DNA of 64,000 nt from Sphingomonas sp. Root710 (GTDB lineage: Bacteria; Pseudomonadota; Alphaproteobacteria; Sphingomonadales; Sphingomonadaceae): assembly GCF_001429065.1 (NCBI RefSeq), contig NZ_LMIB01000012.1, positions 1 to 64,000 of the forward strand, written 5' to 3'. The notes beneath the pieces were generated by a model. The model did no database searches and had not been told where the DNA came from. It was given only the letters and a program-made list of their open reading frames with translations. Below are positions 26,733 to 35,344 of the stretch, piece by piece. Positions within the stretch are counted from its first letter, which is position 1. Each line of letters begins with the position of its first letter. The position numbers and the translations under genes are program-made.

Positions 26733-27598
26733 GCCCCTGCCCCGACGGCTTCGGGCGTTTCCGCGATCACATGGTTGCGCAGCAGACCGACCCCGGGGAT
26801 GTCGATCTCCATCACGTCGCCGGGCACGAGCCACATCTTGGGATCGCGCAGGAAACCCACCCCGTCAGGCGTGCCGGTCGCGATGATGTCGCCGGGCAGC
26901 AGGCGGGTGAAGCTGGAGATATAAGCGATCAGGTCGGCAACGCTGAAGATCAGCGAGGTCAGCCTGTCATGCTGCACGACCGCGCCGTTCAGCCGGGTGG
27001 TGAGTTCCAGCGCCGAAGGATCGCCAACCTCGTCCGCGGTGGTCAACCACGGGCCGATCGCGCCGCTGTTGAGGAAGTTCTTGCCCGCCGTCACCTGACG
27101 CGCGTGCATCTGGAAATCACGGACCGAATTCTCGGCGAAGCAGCTATAGCCCGCCACATAGTCCATCGCGTCGGCCGCGCTGACCCGCCACGCCGGACGG
27201 CCGATGATCACGGCGAGTTCGCCCTCGAAATCGAGCTCGGTCGATATGGCCGGGGCGACGACCGGCTGGTCATGGCCGACCTGGCTCGATGCAAAGCGGA
27301 CGAAGACCGAGGGATAGTCGGGCAGCGGCGTACCCGTCTCGATCAGATGACCGCGATAGTTGAACCCGATCGCCAGGATCTTGTCCGGGTCGGTGACCGG
27401 CGGCAGCATGGTGATCGCATCGGACGCGATCGCCGTGCCGGCGACCGCCTCGGCCTCCTTCAGCCGCCCATCGGCGATAAGCGCCATGACGCTGCTCGCG
27501 AAATCCTCGGGCAAGAGGACGATCTGGCCCTCATCCTCGCGGATGATCCGGGTGCGCCCTTGATACAGACAGGTTCCTATCCTCATCGCTCTTTTCAT
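26729..27598 (-). CDS. fumarylacetoacetate hydrolase (FAH) family protein
   Basis: This 289-residue protein is of the YcgM/NagK-like group. 'ILAIGFNYRGHLIETG' (about 74-89), the metal-binding 'TELDFEGELAVIIGRPAW' and 'GYSCFAENSVRDFQMHARQVTAGKNF' are diagnostic, with the C-terminal 'LPGDIIATGTPDGVGF'. FAH proteins split acylpyruvates, so next to a gentisate-type bicupin it could be a fumaryl- or maleylpyruvate hydrolase. The start is ATG 27598 or 27586. It is the first gene of the FAH-OCD-bicupin(-CMD) operon. Confidence 0.85.
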   Translation of the reverse strand: MKRAMRIGTCLYQGRTRIIREDEGQIVLLPEDFASSVMALIADGRLKEAEAVAGTAIASDAITMLPPVTDPDKILAIGFNYRGHLIETGTPLPDYPSVFVRFASSQVGHDQPVVAPAISTELDFEGELAVIIGRPAWRVSAADAMDYVAGYSCFAENSVRDFQMHARQVTAGKNFLNSGAIGPWLTTADEVGDPSALELTTRLNGAVVQHDRLTSLIFSVADLIAYISSFTRLLPGDIIATGTPDGVGFLRDPKMWLVPGDVMEIDIPGVGLLRNHVIAETPEAVGAGA

Positions 27599-27641
27599 CT
27601 GCTGTTATGCGTTGAGCTAGTTATGTCCGATGGACTGGCGG

Positions 27642-27799
27642 CGTGTAGGCACGTAGCCGAAAGACACTATTTCCAAATCGGCACTTCTGGAGACGCCGCT
27701 TTTTCGCGGCCAGCGCGGGCGGGCCGTGCGGATTTTTCCAATTCGGAAATCCAGTGGTTCCGACACGCGATTGTCAAAGCCCATGCCGCGGATCAGGCT
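27642..27799 (+). promoter_or_regulatory. LysR-type operator and promoter of the second LLM operon
   Basis: It repeats the architecture at 14951-15141: a distal block with ATTTCCAAATCGGCACTT (from 27668), then TTCC-N5-GGAA (27736-27748) and TTCC again at 27758 (22 bp). TTGTCA (27771-27776), 17 bp and CAGGCT (27794-27799) follow. The distance between distal and proximal blocks is 48 bp shorter than in the first copy. The region is also upstream of the divergent FAH operon. Confidence 0.65.
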
Positions 27800-27825
27800 T
27801 TGGCAAAAGGTGAGGAGCCATAAGA

Positions 27826-28959
27826 ATGAAGAGCTGGAAGGACGACCCGCGGGCGGAGACCAATCCCCTGTTCAACGACAACAAGCTGAAGCTGGGTATC
27901 TTCGGGTTGAACGGCATCGGCAACAATATGTCGAACGCCCCCGAGACCCCCAATGCCACCTGGGAGGAGTCGGAGCGGGTGTCGCGGCTCGCCGAACAGG
28001 CCGGGTTCGAGGGCAACGTGCCCTATTCGCGCTGGCGAGGCTATGTCGAGGGCGACGATGCGCATCGCAGCGGTCTCGCGCTGGACAGCTACACCTGGGC
28101 GGCGGCAACCAGCCAGGTCACCAGCGCCGCGGTCTTCGCCACCTCGCACGTTCCCACCATCCACCCGATCGCCGCCGCCAAGCAGTGCGCGACGATCGAC
28201 CAGATTTCGGGCGGCCGCTTCGGCCTGAACGTCGTCGCGGGCTGGAACAAGACGGAGCTCGACATGTTCGGCGCGGCGATGAAGGACCATCACGACCGCT
28301 ATGCACAGGCGGCCGAATGGATCGAGATATTGCGCGAGCTGTGGAGCCGCGACGAGGCCTTCGACTATGACGGGGAATATTACACCGTCAAAAAGGGCAT
28401 CAGCCTGCCCAAGCCGATCCAGCGCCCCTTCCCGCCGATCATGAACGCCGGCGGATCGGATCGCGGACGTGAGTTCGCCGCCAAATATTCGGACATGGCC
28501 TTTGTCATCGTCAAATCCGACAATCCCGAGGAAATGCGCCGCGAGACCGATGCCTATCGCAGGCTGGCGCGTGAGGAATATGGCCGCGACCTTCAGGTCT
28601 GGACACTGTCCTATATCGTCCAGGGCGACACCGAGCAGGAAGCGCGCGACCGGCTGAACTATTATGTCGTCGAACATGGCGACGATCGCGCTCTCGACGG
28701 TTTCATGAACATGCACAACATGCATTCGCAGCTGATGCCCAAGGACATCATGGAAGCGATGAAATTCCGCCTGAAAGCGGGCCATGGCGGCTACGAACTG
28801 GTCGGCACCGCCGACCAGATCACCCAGCGCCTCGACAATCTGTCGCAGGGCGGGATCGACGGCGTGCTGCTCAGCTGGTTCAGCTATGAGGACGGCGTCA
28901 ACCGCTGGATCAAGGACGTGAAGCCGCGCCTAGCGCAGGCAGGATTGCGAAAAGCCTGA
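27826..28959 (+). CDS. LLM-class flavin-dependent monooxygenase (FMN type), paralogue
   Basis: This 377-residue paralogue of the protein at 15170-16303 shares long identical blocks such as 'IHPIAAAKQCATIDQISGGR' and 'YAQAAEWIEI'. The FMN-type motif 'NVVAGWNKTELDMFG' and 'PIMNAGGSDRGREFAAKYSDMAFV' are present. GTGAGGAG lies upstream of ATG 27826. It is followed by an MFS transporter gene, so import or export of the substrate may be co-regulated. Retention of two similar monooxygenases under near-identical promoters suggests different substrates or a two-step oxidation. Confidence 0.85.
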   Translation: MKSWKDDPRAETNPLFNDNKLKLGIFGLNGIGNNMSNAPETPNATWEESERVSRLAEQAGFEGNVPYSRWRGYVEGDDAHRSGLALDSYTWAAATSQVTSAAVFATSHVPTIHPIAAAKQCATIDQISGGRFGLNVVAGWNKTELDMFGAAMKDHHDRYAQAAEWIEILRELWSRDEAFDYDGEYYTVKKGISLPKPIQRPFPPIMNAGGSDRGREFAAKYSDMAFVIVKSDNPEEMRRETDAYRRLAREEYGRDLQVWTLSYIVQGDTEQEARDRLNYYVVEHGDDRALDGFMNMHNMHSQLMPKDIMEAMKFRLKAGHGGYELVGTADQITQRLDNLSQGGIDGVLLSWFSYEDGVNRWIKDVKPRLAQAGLRKA

Positions 28960-28978
28960 CAACGCGGAACGACTTTTC

Positions 28979-30247
28979 ATGCGCGTGACGCCGGCAGAGG
29001 ACATCCCCGTCCTCGATCGGAACGGGCTGCTGAACCGGCGTGCGCTGCTGTTCCTGCTGGGCACGGCGCTGGGGTTGCTCGGCGGCTTCGCGGTGATGGT
29101 GCCGCTGTCGGTGAGCGTGTTCATCAAGCCGCTGTCGCAGGCGCTCGGCTGGGGCCGGGCTGAGGTTTCGCTGCTCGCCACCATGTCCTTCGCGGGCTTC
29201 ACGATCGCCGTGCCTTTCACGCCCGCGATCATGGAGCGCATCGGCGTGCGGCGGACGATGTGGATCGGCTATGCCGCGCTCGCCGGCTGCCTGCTCATGC
29301 TCGGCACCGCGCCCGCGACGGTCGGGCTGTTCTCGATGATCGCCTTTCTCTCGGGCCTGCTCACCGCGGTGACGTCGCCCTCGGGTTTCATGATGCTGAT
29401 CGGTCAGGCGTTCGACCGGCGGCTCGGCACCGCGATAGGCCTGGCGATGATCGGCTTCGGGCTGGGCGCGGTCGGCATGCCGGTGTTCGCCAACCATGTC
29501 CTCGGCCTGCTCGGATGGCAGGCCGCCTTCATCGTCATGGGGCTGGTGACGCTGGCGCTTGGCAGCCTGTCGATCCTGCTGGTCGGACGTAACGGGATCG
29601 ATTTCGACAACGCGCTGCAGCAGGCCCGGCAAAAGAGGTCGGATATGGTCGCCGGATCCGAGATCACCCTGCGCGCCGTTCTCTCGTCATGGCGCTTCTG
29701 GATCATCGGGGCCGCGATGCTGGCGACTTCGATCGCCGGGTTCGGCGCAATCACCCATATTCCCGCCGCGCTGGCCGACCGGGGGATGAGCCTCGATCAG
29801 GCCGCGCTGTTCGCAAGTTTCATAGGCATCGGCCTGCTGGCCGGCCGGATCGCATCGGCGATGCTGATGGACATCTTCCATGCGCCGCTGGTCTCGATGA
29901 TCTTTGTGGCGCTGGGCGGCAGCGGACTGGAAATCCTCCAGTTCACGCCGGTTTCTTCCTTCGGCCCGATCATGCTCGGCGTGATCCTCGCCGGGCTGAT
30001 CGTCGGCACCGAGACCGACATGGGGCCCGTGCTTGCCCGCCGCTATTTCCCGGTGGAGATGTTCAACCGCATCTACGGCGTCATAGCCTTCCTGGCGGGG
30101 CTGGGCGGCATGATAGGACCGTTCCTCTTCGGTTATCTGCGTGACATGGCGGGAAGCTACGATCTCCCCTTCCAGCTAGGCTTCATCATCTGCCTGGCGG
30201 GCGGCGGGGCCGTGCTGCTGCTCGGCCGCTATCGCCGCGAGCCTTAA
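28979..30247 (+). CDS. MFS transporter
   Basis: This 422-residue protein has about twelve hydrophobic segments. The first spans roughly 20-42 ('ALLFLLGTALGLLGGFAVMVPLSV') and the MFS loop 2-3 pattern is replaced by 'MERIGVRRTMWIGYAALAG', which keeps the R-R after G. It resembles oxalate/formate-antiporter-type and monocarboxylate-type MFS carriers of catabolic clusters. It lies 19 bp after the LLM monooxygenase and its end overlaps the convergent ADC-family gene by 4 bp. Direction and substrate are unknown. Confidence 0.88.
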   Translation: MRVTPAEDIPVLDRNGLLNRRALLFLLGTALGLLGGFAVMVPLSVSVFIKPLSQALGWGRAEVSLLATMSFAGFTIAVPFTPAIMERIGVRRTMWIGYAALAGCLLMLGTAPATVGLFSMIAFLSGLLTAVTSPSGFMMLIGQAFDRRLGTAIGLAMIGFGLGAVGMPVFANHVLGLLGWQAAFIVMGLVTLALGSLSILLVGRNGIDFDNALQQARQKRSDMVAGSEITLRAVLSSWRFWIIGAAMLATSIAGFGAITHIPAALADRGMSLDQAALFASFIGIGLLAGRIASAMLMDIFHAPLVSMIFVALGGSGLEILQFTPVSSFGPIMLGVILAGLIVGTETDMGPVLARRYFPVEMFNRIYGVIAFLAGLGGMIGPFLFGYLRDMAGSYDLPFQLGFIICLAGGGAVLLLGRYRREP

Positions 30248-31032
30248 CGCTCGACCTTGTCCAGCCGGGTCGCCCCGCCGATCCGGAAGCCGTAGGAATA
30301 GGTTACCCCGCCGATCACCTCATGCTCGCGGAAATAGTCGAGCCCTTCGTCGGGTGCGTTGCCGAGTTCGAAAAACGGTTCGCCGACCCAGACGTCGCCG
30401 ACCTTCAGGTCGGTGCGATTGACCTCCACCAGCTCCGACACCGCGGTCTGCGACGGGTGCAGCGCGGGCCAGTGGCGATGGCCGAAGGTGGCGGGCCGCG
30501 ACATCAGGTCGCTGGGATCGCCCGCGCGGTCCACCGTCAGGCCCAGCCGCATCAGCGTGAAGCCGTGCCGGGAGCAGATCCCCCCCGCCACCGCGCCCAC
30601 CCGCAGCCCGCCGCCGGTGACCGGGTTATAGCTGTGCGGCCGCGCCAGGGTGATCGAACCGATCTTCTTGGGATAGCCGTTCAGCCAGCCCCGGATCAGC
30701 GACCATTCCTTGTCGACCCAGACGAAGGCGGGGAAGTAGCCCTTCCTGTCGCCATAGGTGCAGGCGATGCTGAGCGCCGCCTCATTATAGACCGCGCCCG
30801 CCGGGTTGAGCAGCAGCGCATCCGGCCGGTCCTCACTGGCCGACTGGAACGCCCCGATATAGGCCATGCACAGCCCATCGGCGACCTTCAGGTCCGGCGG
30901 CAGCAGCGCCTGCAACCGATCGGGATCGCAGCGCAGATAGACGACCAGCATGTCGGCGCCCCAGCCATAGAGGCAGTCGTCGACGATGCTGGCATTGCCT
31001 TCCGGCGTCAGGAAATGGGTGGCACCCGCCAT
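30244..31032 (-). CDS. acetoacetate decarboxylase (ADC) family protein
   Basis: This 262-residue protein has the ADC-superfamily core 'KEWSLIRGWLNGYPKKIGSI' with the paired lysines K122-K123. In true acetoacetate decarboxylase the first of such a pair forms the Schiff base. Other ADC-like proteins act as aldolase-dehydratases or hydratases, so decarboxylation of a beta-keto acid is plausible but not shown. The gene lies 13 bp after the second bicupin gene on the same strand. Confidence 0.78.
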   Translation of the reverse strand: MAGATHFLTPEGNASIVDDCLYGWGADMLVVYLRCDPDRLQALLPPDLKVADGLCMAYIGAFQSASEDRPDALLLNPAGAVYNEAALSIACTYGDRKGYFPAFVWVDKEWSLIRGWLNGYPKKIGSITLARPHSYNPVTGGGLRVGAVAGGICSRHGFTLMRLGLTVDRAGDPSDLMSRPATFGHRHWPALHPSQTAVSELVEVNRTDLKVGDVWVGEPFFELGNAPDEGLDYFREHEVIGGVTYSYGFRIGGATRLDKVER

Positions 31033-31045
31033 CGGAGAGCCTCCC

Positions 31046-32167
31046 TTACGCTTCGAAGCCGGGCCGTGCGCCCAGATGGATGACGGGCCGGTTCACATAT
31101 TCCTGCAATATGGTGCTGTTCATCGCCGCGAGCAGCGCATTGTCCTGGATCGCGAAAGTATAGGCCTCGCGGTCGAACCGTCCGTTGGAATGCGCGGCCC
31201 AGGCGGGGGCGGTCAGCACCAGATCGCCGGGACCCCAGCTGATCTCCTCGCGCTCGACGATCGTCTTCCAGTTGCCGGCGATCGCATAGTTCATCGCGGT
31301 GACGTTGTGCCGGTGCGACCGGGCCATGTCCCATTTCTTGCCGGTCCAGTTCGGATCGACGCCACCGCTCATCCAGGCGGTGATCGTGTTGGTCGATCCA
31401 TGCGTCCGGCCGGTCTTCGGATTCCAGTACATGGTGATGATCGCCGCGCGCAGGTCCTTGGTGTTCTTGTCCATGTCGTTGAGGAAGGTCTTAACCTCCT
31501 CCCACTTCCACAGATGCGCGGACTGCTCGACGACCTCAGGATCGATGAAGGCATGATAGGTCTTCAGCGCGCCGCCGCCGGTCGGCATCGGATAGATGAA
31601 ATCCGCCATCGGATCGCGCTTATGCTCGATCGGTTCGGCGGAAGCCGCCGCCCCTGTGCCGACGCCATCCGAAACATAGAGCGCGCGCAGATATTCGAGG
31701 ATCGGCGCATCGCTGAACACCAGCCGAACATAGGCCTCGTCTCCGGTGCTGGCATAGCTCTGGCTAGCCATGTTCGGCACCGACAGCGTGTCGTGGCGAG
31801 TCATGTCGAAGGCCTTGCCATCGATCAGCGCGCGTCCTTGCCCCTCGATGCAGATCGCCACGCTCGAGGAATTATTGGCGGTCGTCTCGACGACCTCGCC
31901 GGGCATCACGACCTCGATCGTCGCGCGCAGCCCCGGGGTTATGCTGTTCCGGTCAGATTGGGGATGGACGATGTAGGAACGGCGGCGGCCATTGGCGGGC
32001 CGGGGCAGCGACTTGAGCCGATCGATCTCGCCGTCGATCTGCTCCTTCGAGACCTTGAACGCATCCCAGAAGCGCGGGGCGCTGTCCGGCTGGCCCGATG
32101 CATCCACGAAGGGATCCTCGACCAGCCCGTTCGCCTTCTTCGAATCCAGCGCTACGTCCGTCACCAT
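31046..32167 (-). CDS. gentisate 1,2-dioxygenase-like bicupin, paralogue
   Basis: This 373-residue paralogue of the bicupin at 24587-25687 has C-terminal ligands H285-R-H287 and H326 ('APAWAAHS'). Its N-terminal cupin again lacks them ('EVVETTANNSSS' where H-R-H is expected, and 'SQSYAST' for the third His). Both paralogues therefore share the same change, so it is not a sequencing error. ATG 32167 is preceded by GAGAGG; a GTG at 32182 is less likely. It forms an operon with the ADC-family gene. Confidence 0.78.
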   Translation of the reverse strand: MVTDVALDSKKANGLVEDPFVDASGQPDSAPRFWDAFKVSKEQIDGEIDRLKSLPRPANGRRRSYIVHPQSDRNSITPGLRATIEVVMPGEVVETTANNSSSVAICIEGQGRALIDGKAFDMTRHDTLSVPNMASQSYASTGDEAYVRLVFSDAPILEYLRALYVSDGVGTGAAASAEPIEHKRDPMADFIYPMPTGGGALKTYHAFIDPEVVEQSAHLWKWEEVKTFLNDMDKNTKDLRAAIITMYWNPKTGRTHGSTNTITAWMSGGVDPNWTGKKWDMARSHRHNVTAMNYAIAGNWKTIVEREEISWGPGDLVLTAPAWAAHSNGRFDREAYTFAIQDNALLAAMNSTILQEYVNRPVIHLGARPGFEA

Positions 32168-32250
32168 GGTCCAGCCTCTCACATTTTATCGCGGCACACA
32201 TGTCCAGCTTACCGGCTACCGCAGGATTGCCGGAAAAATTAGCGTGAAGT

Positions 32251-32400
32251 GCGAAAGACATTCTTTCCAATTCGGCAGATGATGCGTCACTCGCCTTCTT
32301 GAGATGCCTCTCACCCCGACAGAGCATACCCTAGCTTCTGTAAGCTCGTCCTTCTGATTTTTCCGCTAGCTATTGCAATGCTGTTTTTCGGAAATCCAAC
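32251..32400. promoter_or_regulatory. third copy of the TTCC/GGAA regulatory element
   Basis: GCGAAAGACATTCTTTCCAA (32251-32270) followed by TTCGGCAG repeats the distal block of the two LLM promoters. Further on are GATTTTTCC (32356-32364) and TTTTTCGGAAATCC (32384-32397), parts of the proximal block but spaced differently. The 293-bp gap (32168-32460) separates the divergent bicupin and quinone-oxidoreductase genes and holds no gene. Confidence 0.55.
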
Positions 32401-32460
32401 AAACTAACTTTTCAGATCGATCGAAGGACGGTAGGGCATGGCCCGTTGAAATGAGGATGG

Positions 32461-33462
32461 ATGATGAAGGCTTTGGTATCGGAAAGCGTCGGTGGACCAG
32501 AGACGCTCAGGCTGCGGGACATGCCTGTCCCTGCCGAAGGCCCGCATGACCTGCGCGTCCGGGTGCTCGCCTGCTCGATCAACTATCCCGACGTGCTGAT
32601 CATCGAGGACAAATATCAGTACAGGCCCGAGCGGCCCTTCGCCCCGGGATGCGAGATTGCGGGCATCGTCGAGGCGGTCGGATCGGCCGTCACCGGCTGG
32701 AAGACCGGTGACCGCGTGATCGGCATGATCGGCCATGGCGGGCTTGCCGAGCAGGCGATCCTTCCTGCGGCATCCGCAACCCCGCTGCCCGAAGGCAAGA
32801 GCCCGGCGCAAGGCGCGGCGCTGATCATCACCTATGCCACGACGATCTACGCGCTGGCCGATCGCGGCCGGTTGCAGGCGGGGGAAACCCTGCTCGTCCT
32901 GGGCGCGGCCGGCGGCGTCGGCCTGGCGGCGATCGAGATCGGCAAGGCGATGGGCGCGCGCGTGGTCGCCGCCGTTTCCGATGAAACCAAGGCACAGGCG
33001 GCGCGCGCCGCCGGCGCCGACGCGGTGATGATCTATCCCCGCGCCCCGTTCGACCCGGCCCAGTCCAAGGCCATGGCGCAGGCGTTCAAGGAAGCCGTAG
33101 GCCCCGGTGGCGCCGACGTGGTCTACGATCCGGTCGGCGGCGATTATTGCGAGCCCGCGCTGCGTTCGATCGCTTTCCGCGGACGCTATCTGGTCATCGG
33201 CTTTCCCGCGGGCATCCCACGGCTGCCGCTCAACGTCGCGCTGCTGAAGAATTGCGATGTTTGCGGCATCTTCTGGGGCGCGTTCGCGGAGCGCGATCCC
33301 GAGGCCCATCGCAAGAATATGGACAAGCTCCTTGCCTGGTGGGACGCGGGCCTGATCAATCCCCCGGTCGGCAAGACCTGGCCGCTGGAGCGTGGCGGCG
33401 AGGCTATCGCCTGGCTCGCGTCGCGGCAGGCGATCGGCAAGGCTGTGGTGGAGATCGCCTAA
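32461..33462 (+). CDS. NADPH:quinone oxidoreductase / zinc-free MDR family protein
   Basis: This 333-residue medium-chain reductase has 'FAPGCEIAGIVEAVGSAVTGWKTGDRVIGM' in the GroES-like domain and the NADPH-binding 'LLVLGAAGGVGLAAIEIGKAMGARVVAA'. The zinc-ligand pattern of alcohol dehydrogenases is missing, so it is quinone-oxidoreductase or enoyl-reductase-like. The start is ATG 32461 or the adjacent ATG 32464, after GAGG. It is single, under the third copy of the shared promoter element, and probably reduces an enone intermediate. Confidence 0.85.
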   Translation: MMKALVSESVGGPETLRLRDMPVPAEGPHDLRVRVLACSINYPDVLIIEDKYQYRPERPFAPGCEIAGIVEAVGSAVTGWKTGDRVIGMIGHGGLAEQAILPAASATPLPEGKSPAQGAALIITYATTIYALADRGRLQAGETLLVLGAAGGVGLAAIEIGKAMGARVVAAVSDETKAQAARAAGADAVMIYPRAPFDPAQSKAMAQAFKEAVGPGGADVVYDPVGGDYCEPALRSIAFRGRYLVIGFPAGIPRLPLNVALLKNCDVCGIFWGAFAERDPEAHRKNMDKLLAWWDAGLINPPVGKTWPLERGGEAIAWLASRQAIGKAVVEIA

Positions 33463-33555
33463 CCCCTCGCAAATCGGCAGGCCCGATCCTGAACGAGGTC
33501 GTACATGTCGCCCGCTATAAACCGAGCGGTCAGCTGACGCGCGCCGGAGGCTGGC

Positions 33556-35238
33556 CTAGTTTTGGTGCGCGCCCGCGCCGGTTAAACGCTCCTGCCCGTC
33601 AACGAAGGTCCGCAGGACTTGCGTCTTCAGATATTGGTCGGCGGGAACAGTCAGCAGGTTGCGGTCGAGCACCACCAGGTCGGCCAGATAGCCCGGGGCG
33701 ATCCGGCCCAGCCGGTCGTCCTGGAACCCCGCGAAGGCGGCGGTGCGGGTATAGGCGGTCAGCGTCTGCTCGATCGAAATCCGCTGCTCGGGATGCCAGC
33801 CGTTCGGATTGGCGCCGTCGATCGTATGCCGCTGGACGGCCGCGTCGATGCCGGTCATCGGGTCGATCGGCGCGACCGGCCAGTCCGACCCGAAGCAGGT
33901 CGCGACCCCCGCCTCGAGCAGCGAGCGGAAGGCATAGGTGCGGTTCAGCCGCTCCTCGCCGATCCGCTTCACCGCCCAGCGGCCATCATCGGCGGCGTGA
34001 TAGGGCTGGACCGAGGCGATCACCTGCTGCTTGGCCATCCGCGTCCAGGCGCCGGGGCTCAGATGCTGGGCATGCTCGATCCGGAAGCGCCGGTCGCGCT
34101 TTCCGTTGCGCTTCACCGTGTCGGCATAGATGTCGAGGACGACGTCGTTCGCCTCGTCGCCGATCGCATGGGTGGTGATGGCGAGGCCCGCCGCGTCGGC
34201 CGCGGGAATCCACTCGCGCATGTCCTCCACGCGCACAGTCCACACGCCACGCTGGGTCGGCGCATCGACATAGGGCTCATAGAAACGCGCCGTGCGCGCG
34301 CCGAGCGACCCGTCGGACACGCATTTGAGCGCCCCCCAGCGCACCCAATCGTCGCCTCGCCCCTCGGCTTTGACCAGCGCCGCCAGCCGCTCCCAGTCGG
34401 CGAGCGGCACCATCGAGTAGAAGCGCAGGCCGGTCGGCCCAGCGCGCCGGAGCCGCCGCACCGCATCCTGCACCGACCAGTCGACTTCGGTGTTGTGGAC
34501 CTGTGCGACGCCCTTGCTCAGCGCATAGTCTATGCCGTGCCGGACAAGGCCATCGACGATCGCTTCGGTGGGCGGCGGGATCACCTCGAGCACGCGGTTG
34601 CGGGCATTGTCCTTCAGCACGCCGGTCGGTTCGCCGCGCTCGTCGCGCTCGATCACCCCGCCGGCTACATCGGGCGTGTTCCGGTCGATCCCCGCCAGCC
34701 GCAATGCAGCCGAGTTCAGGAACAGCGAGTGGAGATCGGTGCGCGGAATCGCGATCGGCGTGTCGCCCGACACCGCGTCGATCCATTCCTTGCGCGGCAG
34801 CTGGCCGCCGAAGCGCTGCTCGTCCCACGGGCCGCCGGTCAGCCACTGGCCATTGGGTACGGTGCGCACCGCCGCGCCGATCCGCTCGATGAACTCGGCT
34901 TTCGATTTCACCTCCAGCACGTCGGGCTGGGTGATCGTCGTCGATCCGCGCAGGAAATGGGTATGGCAGTCGATGAAGGCGGGCATGATGAACGCCCCCC
35001 GGCAATCGATCACCCGGGTCGTCTTGCCGGTGGCCGAGCGGACGGCGCGGGCTCCCAGCGCGGCGATCCGGTTGCCCGCTATGCCCACGGCATCGGTCGT
35101 TCCGCCCGCGCCGGTCCAGACCTGTGCGTTGATCAGCGCGGTATCGAGCGTGCCCGTCGCACCGAAAGCGGGGCCGCACAGCATCGCCAGCGCGCCCGAC
35201 GCCACGAACCCGCGCCGCGTGATCTCATAGGACATCAT
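33556..35238 (-). CDS. amidohydrolase family 3 (YtcJ-like), Tat-exported
   Basis: This protein of about 560 residues begins with a twin-arginine signal ('EITRRGFVASGALAMLCGPAFGA', cut after A-F-G-A), so it is probably folded before export to the periplasm. Metal-binding amidohydrolase motifs include 'PAFIDCHTHFLRGS' (H-x-H), 'AITTHAIGDEANDVVLD', 'RIEHAQHLSPG' and 'CFGSDWPVAPIDPMTGI' with the final Asp. YtcJ-type enzymes hydrolyse amide or related bonds, substrate mostly unknown. The long open frame starts earlier, but the double ATG at 35238/35235 after GGGAGA begins the signal peptide. Confidence 0.87.
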   Translation of the reverse strand: MMSYEITRRGFVASGALAMLCGPAFGATGTLDTALINAQVWTGAGGTTDAVGIAGNRIAALGARAVRSATGKTTRVIDCRGAFIMPAFIDCHTHFLRGSTTITQPDVLEVKSKAEFIERIGAAVRTVPNGQWLTGGPWDEQRFGGQLPRKEWIDAVSGDTPIAIPRTDLHSLFLNSAALRLAGIDRNTPDVAGGVIERDERGEPTGVLKDNARNRVLEVIPPPTEAIVDGLVRHGIDYALSKGVAQVHNTEVDWSVQDAVRRLRRAGPTGLRFYSMVPLADWERLAALVKAEGRGDDWVRWGALKCVSDGSLGARTARFYEPYVDAPTQRGVWTVRVEDMREWIPAADAAGLAITTHAIGDEANDVVLDIYADTVKRNGKRDRRFRIEHAQHLSPGAWTRMAKQQVIASVQPYHAADDGRWAVKRIGEERLNRTYAFRSLLEAGVATCFGSDWPVAPIDPMTGIDAAVQRHTIDGANPNGWHPEQRISIEQTLTAYTRTAAFAGFQDDRLGRIAPGYLADLVVLDRNLLTVPADQYLKTQVLRTFVDGQERLTGAGAHQN

Positions 35239-35344
35239 CCGGTCTCCCTCGCCACCTGCAGGACGACAGGGATATGCCAGGGCCGGAAGAACACCCAGGC
35301 CGATCTTGGGTAGATTCGACGCCGGGTGGGTAAGGTCGCGCCGT

